From positions 1 to 20,965 of IMG/VR virus record IMGVR_UViG_3300009436_000138: a stretch of DNA of 20,965 nt. One strand, given 5' to 3'. Under the pieces are notes generated by a model. The model ran no database searches, had not been told where the DNA came from, and saw nothing but the letters and a program-made list of their open reading frames with translations. Shown here in pieces: positions 14,577 to 20,885 of this stretch; the first letter of the stretch is position 1; each line of letters opens with the position of its first letter. The stretch is from a virus. Made by a program: the position numbers and the translations under genes.

Positions 14577-15432
14577 CTTTGGAGAATTAGTTTGCAATAC
14601 CAAGATAGGGTTAGAAGTAGAGGTAGAAGGTGTGCTTAACCCGGAAAGAGTACGTGGTTGGAAAGTAACAACCGATGGTTCACTTCGTAATGAAGGTGTT
14701 GAGTATGTATTCAACGGACCAATAGGCGGTGCACCTGCCTGTAAGCGTATCTCTGATCTACATAATGCTATATCAAACATGAGTAATGCTGACTTCTCTG
14801 CCCGAACATCCCTTCATGTTCATATGGATGTACGAGATTTATCTTGGAACCAAGTTATGCAGGTAGTTATACTGTATGCTATGGTAGAACCTTACCTGTT
14901 TAGTATATGTGGTAATGAGAGAGAAGAAAGTATATACTCTCTATCTTTATACCGAGGTAAGCAGCAGATACAAGACTTGTCTGAACTGATAAGGCTAGGG
15001 CCGGGTGCTGTAAGTGGAGGTAGACTGACTAAGTATACAGCTCTTAACTTGTTATCCTTACCTACCTTTGGGTCCCTTGAGTTCCGTGGACATAAGGGTA
15101 CTAGCGATAAGCGTACTATCATTAACTGGGTTAACCACTTACTGTCCCTAAAGAAGTACGTGTTAAACCCTAACAAAGAGATTAACAATCTCCCAAAGAT
15201 ACTAAGCACTGATGGTCACATCGCAATGCTCAGGGAAATCTTTAATGATAAGTTAGTAGTGGCTAACATTAAGCATGCTAACAGTGTGCGTAGAAAGATC
15301 TATGAAGGTGTAAACGTAGGTGAAGACTTATTATTCTCAAGTGTTATGCGAGATACATCTAATAGAATTTTAACTAATAACAAAGGCCAAGGCCAAATGG
15401 ATAAACTAAAGGACAAACTATGTGTGGATTAG
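14521..15432 (+). CDS. Amidoligase, Amidoligase_2-type
   Basis: This 303-aa enzyme has the ordered signatures of the Amidoligase_2 group: GLEVEVEG (30-37, three acidic positions for metal-ATP), TDGSLRNEGVEYVFNGP (51-67), SLHVHMDV (97-104, H99 and H101), a long helical middle, and KYTALNLLSLPTFGSLEFRG (171-190, E187 and R189) followed by HKGTSD. These match an ATP-dependent carboxylate-amine ligase of the same fold as the neighbour but a distinct family. The start at 14521 is chosen because AAAGAGG lies 10 bp upstream. ATG 14557 would give a shorter N-terminus but has no such site. It overlaps the 230-aa gene by 56 bp and the amidotransferase by 13 bp. Confidence 0.85.
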   Translation: MDTVQSLWRLSKMSAPQADFGELVCNTKIGLEVEVEGVLNPERVRGWKVTTDGSLRNEGVEYVFNGPIGGAPACKRISDLHNAISNMSNADFSARTSLHVHMDVRDLSWNQVMQVVILYAMVEPYLFSICGNEREESIYSLSLYRGKQQIQDLSELIRLGPGAVSGGRLTKYTALNLLSLPTFGSLEFRGHKGTSDKRTIINWVNHLLSLKKYVLNPNKEINNLPKILSTDGHIAMLREIFNDKLVVANIKHANSVRRKIYEGVNVGEDLLFSSVMRDTSNRILTNNKGQGQMDKLKDKLCVD

Positions 15433-16568
15433 TAGGTGTTGTAGGTAATGATATTTCCTATGTAAGTAACAAAGTGTTTAAACAATTGCTGTACATCGAT
15501 GCTCTTCGTGGACCTCATAGTACTGGTATTGCACGTAACAACGTTAAGAATAATGTATCAGTGTACAAACGTGCATTGAATTCTACAGATTTCTTACAGC
15601 TAGATACAACAAAATCTTTCATTGGAGTTGACACTGACTTCCTTATGGGTCATAACAGGTACGCTACCCAAGGTGAAATCAATGATACAAATGCTCACCC
15701 TTTCACTTACGGTAATGTAACCTTGTGCCACAACGGTACACTTACAGATCAATCTCCCTTACCTGATTACAAAAACTTTGAAGTTGACAGCGAAAACATT
15801 GCATATGCTATGGGATTAGCTGAAAACCCTAAAGATGTAGTTAGCAAGTTGGTTGGTGCATTTGCATTGACATGGTACAATGATTACGAACTCAAGTATT
15901 ATATTGTTCGTAACAAAGAAAGACCCATGTTTATTGCTAAAGAGAAAGGTAAAGACCTGTACTACTACGCATCTGAAGAACATATGCTTCACCTTGTTCT
16001 TGGTCGCAATGGTATTAAGTATGAGATCAATGAGCTACCAGTAGGTAAACTTGTTTCGTTTGATCTAAGTAAGTCTGTAACCCAACTAAAGTTCACTGAT
16101 GTTAAGCTAGCAAAGCCAAAGCCCATCACTTACAATACGGGCAAATTCATAAACTATGGAAGAAATGTAGGCTCTTACCCTAGTAATACTACTTATAAGA
16201 AACCAAATCCTTTATCTCATTACAAGTTAAGGGTTGGGGATGAGGTTGAGTTCTATACTTCAGGGTTACCTGATGTACTACCAAGTAACATTACCGGTGT
16301 ACTTAAGGGCATTAGTACTTGCAAGAAGCCTATCAAAATTAAATGTTTTAATCAACCTAATGATTCTCTTGCAGGTTACTACACAGCTATAGTAACTTCT
16401 CTTATAAATGAAAGTGGACATGATACTCTTATTGTATCTGAACCTTGGCTAGCAGAAGTTGTTATAGATGACGCAAACAATTCACATAGAACAGAAGTAG
16501 TGAATAACTTAGTTGCAAAAAATGAAGTACTGGCATCCACTCAAACCCAAGAGGTTATCAAGTTTTGA
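15420..16568 (+). CDS. Class II glutamine amidotransferase
   Basis: This 382-aa protein starts MCGLVGVVG. Cys2, exposed after Met removal, is the N-terminal nucleophile that releases ammonia from glutamine. Further hallmarks are DALRGPHSTGIA (28-39), MGHNRYATQGE (76-86), NAHPF (91-95), CHNGTL (103-108) and DSEN (123-126), equivalent to the glutamine-binding set of GlmS. The glutaminase domain ends near residue 215. No sugar-isomerase or asparagine-synthetase domain follows. The last 150 residues contain a small beta-rich unit (LRVGDEVEFYTSGLP...GVLKGISTCKK) of unknown role. AAAGGA precedes ATG 15420, which overlaps the upstream amidoligase. It likely supplies nitrogen to the amidoligases or ATP-grasp enzyme, or works as a transferase on a gamma-glutamyl compound. 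Confidence 0.9.
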   Translation: MCGLVGVVGNDISYVSNKVFKQLLYIDALRGPHSTGIARNNVKNNVSVYKRALNSTDFLQLDTTKSFIGVDTDFLMGHNRYATQGEINDTNAHPFTYGNVTLCHNGTLTDQSPLPDYKNFEVDSENIAYAMGLAENPKDVVSKLVGAFALTWYNDYELKYYIVRNKERPMFIAKEKGKDLYYYASEEHMLHLVLGRNGIKYEINELPVGKLVSFDLSKSVTQLKFTDVKLAKPKPITYNTGKFINYGRNVGSYPSNTTYKKPNPLSHYKLRVGDEVEFYTSGLPDVLPSNITGVLKGISTCKKPIKIKCFNQPNDSLAGYYTAIVTSLINESGHDTLIVSEPWLAEVVIDDANNSHRTEVVNNLVAKNEVLASTQTQEVIKF

Positions 16569-17788
16569 ATAATGTATTTGTTGTGCCTTATAAAACAGAA
16601 AGTAATTCAGCAAAGCAGCTGTCTTCTTTTCTAAAGTGTAAACGAATGAGACTAAACAACTCTACTCTTTCAGATAGAGAAGGTCTCAAGTTAATTAACT
16701 GGGGTAACTCTACTGTAAACCTATCCCACTTACCCAGTGCAAAAGTGTTTAACAAACCTGATAACATTAGACTTGCATCTCATAAGATAGAATTCTTTAG
16801 AAGAATATCTAAGTTTAATGAAAATAGCTCAGTGATTGTTAACATACCAGACTGGACTACTTCTGTAAGAGAAGCTAGGAACTGGTATGCAGACGGTAAC
16901 GATGTTGTTTGTCGTCATGTACTTCAGGGTCATTCAGGTGATGGGATAGAGCTTGTCAAGTTTAATGAAGATATTAGTGCAAGCAATGCTGTACCTAAGG
17001 CACCCTTGTACACCAAGTACTCTAAGAAGAAAGACGAGTACCGTGTACATGTTGTAGCTGGTAAAGCAATCTTTGTACAACGCAAAGCAGTTCATCACTC
17101 AACAAGTTCTGCTAACTACCAGATACGGAACGTAGCTAATGGTTTTGTATTTGCAACTAGAGACTTGTCTCCTGATCCATCTATTATTTCTTCAGCAGTG
17201 AACGCAGTAAATGCTTTAGGTTTAGACTTTGGCGCAGCTGATGTAATGTGGAATGAAAGAAGAAAGACTGCAACTGTTATTGAAGTCAACACTGCTTGTG
17301 CTTTAGAGAGTAGCACTGGAGCTACAAGATACAAAGCTGCAATGTATAACTTAATAAACAATAATGAGCAAGTAAGTTGGGCAGAGCCTGCTCCAATGGA
17401 GTTTGTAACTGAAGAAGAAGCAAGTGAGACTAATCATCTTCGTGCTAATTTTGAAGAACAAATGAGAGTTTGGGGATCTGCATCTTATAATGAAGGCTGG
17501 CACCACCATGATCACTTTAATGGACAAGCTGTAACACTAGATCCCTATCTGTATACCTTCCTAGTCTCAGCTGGAGAAGAAGGTGTAGGTGTTCAGGGCT
17601 TAGAGTCCCTTGCATTCTATTCAAACCAAGATGACCACCATGTAATTGAATTTGAAATACATGAAAAGAATGTCAGAGGTGCTACCTTAGTAGGGTACCC
17701 CGGTGGTCAAGCAGATTTATCTTTCCATATAGAAGTAGAAGTTCCTTACAAGTACCTACGAATAAATCTATTCAATAGTGGAGCGTAG
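16565..17788 (+). CDS. ATP-grasp ligase with an extra C-terminal region, TTG start
   Basis: This 407-aa protein begins at TTG 16565, overlapping the amidotransferase stop (TTGA), with AAGAGG 10 bp upstream. The nearest ATG (16572) is out of frame. ATP-grasp features are a preATP-grasp domain with SAKQLSSFL and IINWG-like strands, a central VCRHVLQGHSGDGIELVK (115-132, glycine-rich loop), PLYTKYSKKKDEYRVHVVAG (147-166), GLDFGAADVMW (219-229) and VIEVNTACALE (238-248, with E240 and N242 as expected metal ligands). Residues 270-407 are not part of the usual fold: a charged linker, a His-rich GWHHHDHFNG and beta-type segments to the end. ATP-grasp enzymes make amide or peptide bonds through acyl-phosphates, so this is a second, independent ligase chemistry in the operon. 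Confidence 0.85.
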   Translation: MNNVFVVPYKTESNSAKQLSSFLKCKRMRLNNSTLSDREGLKLINWGNSTVNLSHLPSAKVFNKPDNIRLASHKIEFFRRISKFNENSSVIVNIPDWTTSVREARNWYADGNDVVCRHVLQGHSGDGIELVKFNEDISASNAVPKAPLYTKYSKKKDEYRVHVVAGKAIFVQRKAVHHSTSSANYQIRNVANGFVFATRDLSPDPSIISSAVNAVNALGLDFGAADVMWNERRKTATVIEVNTACALESSTGATRYKAAMYNLINNNEQVSWAEPAPMEFVTEEEASETNHLRANFEEQMRVWGSASYNEGWHHHDHFNGQAVTLDPYLYTFLVSAGEEGVGVQGLESLAFYSNQDDHHVIEFEIHEKNVRGATLVGYPGGQADLSFHIEVEVPYKYLRINLFNSGA

Positions 17789-17794
17789 ACTATA

Positions 17795-18193
17795 ATGTCA
17801 AATGAGTTGTATAAAGTAGCAGTGTATGGTACACTACGTCAAGGTAATGGTAACAACATACTGTTATCTAATTCAAATTTCTTAGGTAAAGGAAAAACAT
17901 TACCTAAGTTTGAAATGTTTTCTTTAGGTGGCTTCCCCGGTATCACTGAAGGCTCTACTCGTATTATAGTAGAGGTGTACGAGGTGGACTCAGATACCCT
18001 CTCTCGCCTTGATAGGCTTGAGGGGTACCGTGGTAAAGGTGAAAGCAACTTTTACGATAGGGAGGTTATCAGTACTCCCTATGGTAACGCTATGACTTAT
18101 ACCCTAAGGGACGAGAGATACTCCAGTCAAGAACGTATAGTAAGTGGTGATTGGGAGGATCGAAACAAGGTAAAACTAAAGGATCTTATATGA
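17795..18193 (+). CDS. Gamma-glutamylcyclotransferase-like protein (AIG2/GGCT fold)
   Basis: This 132-aa protein has the family's first motif VAVYGTLRQGNGN (8-20), the GGFPGI loop (45-50), strand IIVEVYEV (57-64) and LDRLEGY (72-78), whose Glu is at the catalytic acid position, then FYDREVI (86-92). Such enzymes release 5-oxoproline from gamma-glutamyl peptides or amines, or act on gamma-glutamylamines. GGAG lies upstream of ATG 17795, 6 bp after the ATP-grasp gene, and the stop overlaps the next start (ATGA). In this operon it would remove gamma-glutamyl groups from an intermediate or product. All key residues look intact. Confidence 0.85.
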   Translation: MSNELYKVAVYGTLRQGNGNNILLSNSNFLGKGKTLPKFEMFSLGGFPGITEGSTRIIVEVYEVDSDTLSRLDRLEGYRGKGESNFYDREVISTPYGNAMTYTLRDERYSSQERIVSGDWEDRNKVKLKDLI

Positions 18194-18414
18194 GATTGTA
18201 TGCTTATGCAGAACCGAAGTATATTGATGGTCAAATAACAGATGATGTAAAGGTTATAACTGATCTCGGTATACTAATTGATGAATGGGAAAGCTATTCT
18301 CAGGTTGCACGACTGAGAAATCAAGACGTAACGGTCTTAGATTGTGTGGAAGACTGGGTAATAGATCACTACGCTTGGGATATTACATACCAAATGGAGG
18401 ATACCATGACTTAA
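18190..18414 (+). CDS. Unknown acidic protein (74 aa), last gene of the operon
   Basis: The start ATG 18190 overlaps the stop of the cyclotransferase-like gene (ATGA) and has AAAGGA a few bases before. An in-frame ATG at 18151 would extend it 13 residues into the upstream gene and is less likely. The protein is small and acidic with several aromatics (LGILIDEWESYSQVARLRN, DCVEDWVIDHYAWDITYQM). No family is recognised. Coupling suggests it is co-expressed with the amidoligase set. Confidence 0.65.
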   Translation: MRLYAYAEPKYIDGQITDDVKVITDLGILIDEWESYSQVARLRNQDVTVLDCVEDWVIDHYAWDITYQMEDTMT

Positions 18415-18481
18415 ATTAGCATAAAGCAGTAAAAATCATAAAGAAACAAAACTATTATTTAATTATTAAAGGTATATTTAT

Positions 18482-18949
18482 ATGTCAGCAGTTCTTGGAA
18501 CCTCAATCATCCGTGATGTTACACTCAACTACGTTAAAGTAGATCCTGAAAATCCAACTGATCCTTTCGGTACCCTTCAATGGGAATGCCAGATCGTTGT
18601 ACCTTCTGAACGTGCTTCAGAGCTAGAGGGATACGGTAGTGTGCGTCCAGTTAAGGATGATCCAAGCCGAATTGCTATCAACCTAAAGCGCAAAGCTGTT
18701 AGGAAAGATGGTGATGCCAACGATCCAGTGCAACTGGTAGATGGTAAGAAGCAAAAGATTGACCCAAAGATTAAAGTTGGTAATGGATCTAAGGGTAATG
18801 TCAAAGTGTATCGACGAGAGTACGATGTTGCTGGTCGTCAAGGTATCTCAACTATCCTTACTGCAATTCAGATCACTGATCTAATTGAGTACACTGGTTC
18901 AGTTGACTTCGATATCGATGACTCAGAAGCTGACTCCTCTGAGTTCTAA
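18482..18949 (+). CDS. Probable ssDNA-binding protein, gp2.5-like (copy 2)
   Basis: This 155-aa protein has the pattern of phage gp2.5-like/DUF2815-type SSBs. It shows N-terminal strands (VTLNYVKV, FGTLQWECQIVVP), a central VQLVDGKKQKIDPKIKVGNG followed by KGNVKVYRREYDVAGRQGIS and TILTAIQITDLIEY, and an acidic tail DFDIDDSEADSSEF ending in Phe. The tail would bind polymerase or helicase and compete with DNA. It lies 67 bp after the amidoligase operon behind an AT-rich stretch with AAAGG upstream of ATG 18482. The match to known SSB layout is better than for the copy at 10901. It is likely the main replication SSB. Confidence 0.7.
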   Translation: MSAVLGTSIIRDVTLNYVKVDPENPTDPFGTLQWECQIVVPSERASELEGYGSVRPVKDDPSRIAINLKRKAVRKDGDANDPVQLVDGKKQKIDPKIKVGNGSKGNVKVYRREYDVAGRQGISTILTAIQITDLIEYTGSVDFDIDDSEADSSEF

Positions 18950-19114
18950 ATGCTTATAGTTTAATGTTCTTATAACTTAAACTAAGTACCCAATAAGGGA
19001 ATAAGGATAAAGGAATAATTATTCTTATAGCATTTTTTATATTTATTACGTTTATGGTTGTACTAGATGTAGTTAACAAGAGGCCTTAAGCTTAATATAA
19101 TAACGTATGAAGAG
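18950..19114 (+). promoter_or_regulatory. Intergenic region with repeated CTTATAG motifs
   Basis: CTTATAG occurs at 18953-18959 and 19024-19030, and CTTATAA at 18969-18975. A terminator follows at 19115. No ATG-initiated gene is supported. One frame (about 19015 or 19021 to 19089) would encode a hydrophobic 22-24 aa peptide only with an ATA or ATT start. The motif may be a phage promoter element. Confidence 0.35.
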
Positions 19115-19153
19115 CCCTGCTCAACTTCTAATAGGTTGGGTAGGGTTTTTTTT
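19115..19153 (+). terminator. Rho-independent terminator
   Basis: CCCTGCTCAACT (19115-19126) pairs with GGTTGGGTAGGG (19134-19145) over 12 bp, including three G-T pairs, followed by eight T (19146-19153). It ends transcripts reading through from the gp2.5-like gene. Confidence 0.88.
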
Positions 19154-19179
19154 ATACAGCTTAGAAGAGAATACAGTGC

Positions 19180-19240
19180 GTTATAGAAGACTCTAGGGAA
19201 TTAAGTACCTTATAGAGGGCACCCTAGAACGGAGGATATA
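19180..19240 (+). promoter_or_regulatory. Promoter-like leader of the probable small terminase
   Basis: CTTATAG at 19209-19215 lies in AGTACCTTATAGAG (19204-19217), which is the exact complement of 10064-10077. GTTATAG occurs at 19180-19186. Perfect 7-bp arms TCTAGGG (19192-19198) and CCCTAGA (19222-19228) flank the motif, so it could sit in an operator or hairpin. CGGAGGA 6 bp before ATG 19241 is a strong ribosome site. Confidence 0.4.
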
Positions 19241-19675
19241 ATGTCTACTGAAGAAAAAGTATTCACTCAAGATGATGTGAATGATGGTAAGAAAAAGATT
19301 CACCCTAATTCATTAGCAAACTTAAAGCCTAGGCATGACAAAGAACATATGGCAATGATGAAACAAAAAGCTGATGAAGCTAGAATTAAGAATGAAAAAA
19401 TGAAAGAACAAATGCAAGACGTTCTGAAGCTTGTTAACAATCTGTCTGATAGCTTAATGGATTCTATCCCTAAGGGTTTAACTGTTATGAAGCTAGCAAT
19501 GCTTAAGTCTATATCGGAAGACGATATGGTTGAAGCCTCTCGACTAGCTGCTGTTGTAGCAGAGTATGAACAACCTAAGTTACAGCGATCAGAAACAATC
19601 AATACTAACTTTGATTACACTGATCTTACTGATGAAGAGTTACAGAAAGAGATAGACCGATTGAGTGGTAATTAA
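19241..19675 (+). CDS. Probable terminase small subunit
   Basis: A 144-aa soluble protein. It starts with a charged, flexible part including KKKIHPNSLANLKP, followed by a Lys/Glu/Met-rich helix (33-68). Then come LMDSIPKGLTVMKLAMLKSIS and DDMVEASRLAAVVAEYEQPKLQR, and it ends with TDLTDEELQKEIDRLSG. The 'yE-PKL-R' segment and the 'L-T-D-E-E-L...I' C-terminus are typical of phage small terminases, which recognise the packaging site and recruit TerL. It has its own promoter-like leader, strong ribosome site and terminator. It is on the opposite strand and almost 10 kb from TerL, which is unusual, so a non-terminase helical protein remains possible. Confidence 0.55.
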   Translation: MSTEEKVFTQDDVNDGKKKIHPNSLANLKPRHDKEHMAMMKQKADEARIKNEKMKEQMQDVLKLVNNLSDSLMDSIPKGLTVMKLAMLKSISEDDMVEASRLAAVVAEYEQPKLQRSETINTNFDYTDLTDEELQKEIDRLSGN

Positions 19676-19678
19676 GCA

Positions 19679-19700
19679 GGGGCCTTGAGCCCCTATTTTT
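19679..19700 (+). terminator. Rho-independent terminator
   Basis: GGGGC (19679-19683) and GCCCC (19689-19693) form a stem with loop CTTGA, followed by TATTTTT. It lies 3 bp after the stop of the probable small terminase gene. Confidence 0.85.
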
Positions 19701-19746
19701 ATTAAACAGATGGAGCGAAGCGGAATTCTGCTTTGAATTACTTGTT

Positions 19747-19968
19747 ATGAATACATGGCCAGGTGGACAGCGAAAAGCTATGACGCCATACGAGCATAGA
19801 GTATGGAATGATAATAATTACCCCGGCACATTACAGCTTTGCTGCCAGTGTGAAAGTGAAACTGGCAGATGTGAAGAAGATGAAATTTATTTAGATGATG
19901 GTGAAACTGGGCCGCTATGTCAATCCTGCTACCACGAGAGTGATGAATATAAACTACAGGATTCATAA
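19747..19968 (+). CDS. Small zinc-ribbon-type protein (73 aa)
   Basis: Two CxxC pairs are visible, C32/C35 (with C33 also Cys) and C58/C61, spaced like a zinc ribbon. The pattern LCCQCESETGRCEEDEIYLD...GPLCQSCYHE is typical of small phage and bacterial zinc-binding proteins. A very acidic stretch separates the knuckles. The ATG at 19747 has a poor ribosome site. A second in-frame ATG at 19780 (MTPYEH...) would keep all cysteines and may be the true start. It is the first of four short genes that look different from the rest of the module. The function is unknown. Confidence 0.6.
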   Translation: MNTWPGGQRKAMTPYEHRVWNDNNYPGTLQLCCQCESETGRCEEDEIYLDDGETGPLCQSCYHESDEYKLQDS

Positions 19969-19995
19969 CGCCGATATTTGCGGACACACTTAATA

Positions 19996-20015
19996 CTACA
20001 TACAGAGAGTAAATA
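19996..20015 (+). repeat. 20-bp direct repeat, copy 1
   Basis: CTACATACAGAGAGTAAATA ends directly at the ATG of the 62-aa gene and is identical to 20238-20257. AGAGAG inside it may act as the ribosome site. Confidence 0.85.
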
Positions 20016-20204
20016 ATGGACATTATTGATACGGTGGATTACAGAAAGTACTACCTAAAGACTCGCACAGGTAGGGAATGTAAAAAGACTGAGTGCGAAA
20101 GGCACAAGGAATATTTGGCGTGGAACTGCGGCAACAGTAACTTAAAGTTTTGTATGGAATGCAAGCATGCGCATGTATCACAGTATAAGAAAGCTAATAC
20201 ATAA
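20016..20204 (+). CDS. Small Cys/His-rich protein (62 aa)
   Basis: A basic protein with Cys at 22, 27, 38, 46 and 49 and His at 30, 51 and 53 (GRECKKTECERHKEYLAWNC...FCMECKHAH), suggesting one bound zinc. The start at 20016 directly follows the 20-bp repeat. No family is recognised. It may bind nucleic acid, as many phage zinc peptides do. Confidence 0.6.
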   Translation: MDIIDTVDYRKYYLKTRTGRECKKTECERHKEYLAWNCGNSNLKFCMECKHAHVSQYKKANT

Positions 20205-20237
20205 CGCGACTGAAATATAACCTAGAGCATCGCCGTC

Positions 20238-20257
20238 CTACATACAGAGAGTAAATA
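20238..20257 (+). repeat. 20-bp direct repeat, copy 2
   Basis: Identical to 19996-20015, 242 bp downstream, and 3 bp before the ATG of the 46-aa frame. In both cases the upstream gene also ends in the shared octamer CATAACGC at its stop codon. Confidence 0.85.
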
Positions 20258-20260
20258 GAT

Positions 20261-20401
20261 ATGACGGATCACTGTGAATATGCGTTCGACCACCAAGAAG
20301 GTGAGAGAAGTCATAACCTTTTTATTGAAACCGACACCTTCACTTGCATTTTTTTCAGGCACCGACAACCAACACGGGCTTTCAAGCACCGACAACTGTG
20401 A
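20261..20401 (+). CDS. Possible small protein (46 aa)
   Basis: The open frame from ATG 20261 to TGA 20399-20401 begins MTDHCEYAFDHQEGERSHNL. The shared 20-bp repeat sits 3 bp before the start, exactly as for the neighbouring 62-aa gene, and this is the main support. The second half contains an 11-bp direct repeat GCACCGACAAC (20359-20369 and 20386-20396), which puts the tripeptide H-R-Q in twice. It may be a decayed or very recent gene. Confidence 0.4.
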   Translation: MTDHCEYAFDHQEGERSHNLFIETDTFTCIFFRHRQPTRAFKHRQL

Positions 20402-20413
20402 GGACACAGGCAT

Positions 20414-20623
20414 ATGAGTATAGATTTTTTAGGAAAGAAACTAACCGCAGAGTATCGAAACGGTACAGGTATTGACATTGAGTTCGTTGATAGCCGACCA
20501 GTATGGGCGTACACAGAAGATGAAGACTTAATTGCTTTACCTTTTGAGGGCGTAGTAGTATTGCTGCCTTTAGTTATGATAACTTGGGGTAACGTTTACG
20601 TGGAGACAGAAGATGGGCAATAG
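20414..20623 (+). CDS. Unknown acidic protein (69 aa)
   Basis: GAGGA lies about 9 bp upstream of ATG 20414. The sequence is beta-rich (GIDIEFVDSRPVWAYTED) with one hydrophobic stretch (GVVVLLPLVMITWG) that is long enough to be buried or membrane-associated. It overlaps the glutaredoxin-like gene by 11 bp, so the two are coupled. No family is recognised. Confidence 0.65.
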   Translation: MSIDFLGKKLTAEYRNGTGIDIEFVDSRPVWAYTEDEDLIALPFEGVVVLLPLVMITWGNVYVETEDGQ

Positions 20624-20885
20624 ACTGCTGCTAGTATCTGGCCCCGGATGCTCCGGGTGTGTTCAGATGAAGGACAGGCTACAAGCTTTAGGTTTTTACG
20701 ATGAAGTTATTTTAATGGACATAGCAACCGACAGAGGTAAAGACTATGCCATGCAAAATAATATAAGAAGTGTACCCCTACTGATAAAAGAAGCTGCACC
20801 CGGGGCTATAATAGATATCCTTAGTGGTGCTAACCATACCGATGCTGCAATTAAAGGTTTCATCAATGCTGGAGGAAACAAATAA
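20613..20885 (+). CDS. Glutaredoxin/thioredoxin-fold protein
   Basis: A 90-aa protein with an N-terminal strand LLLVSGPGCSGCVQMKDRL carrying a CSGC redox centre (C13-C16). A DIATDRGKDYAMQNNIRSVPLL segment holds the conserved cis-proline (SVP), and the C-terminal helix follows. Length and motif order fit a minimal glutaredoxin. Such phage proteins commonly reduce ribonucleotide reductase, but no reductase gene is visible in the window. GGAGA precedes ATG 20613, and the stop overlaps the next start. Confidence 0.85.
   Translation: MGNRLLLVSGPGCSGCVQMKDRLQALGFYDEVILMDIATDRGKDYAMQNNIRSVPLLIKEAAPGAIIDILSGANHTDAAIKGFINAGGNK

Noticed and set aside
19969-20260. Integron-type gene cassettes
   Set aside because: The small genes with repeated spacers recall integron cassettes, but no attC-like core pairs (RYYYAAC/GTTRRRY) or integrase are visible. 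A local duplication is simpler.
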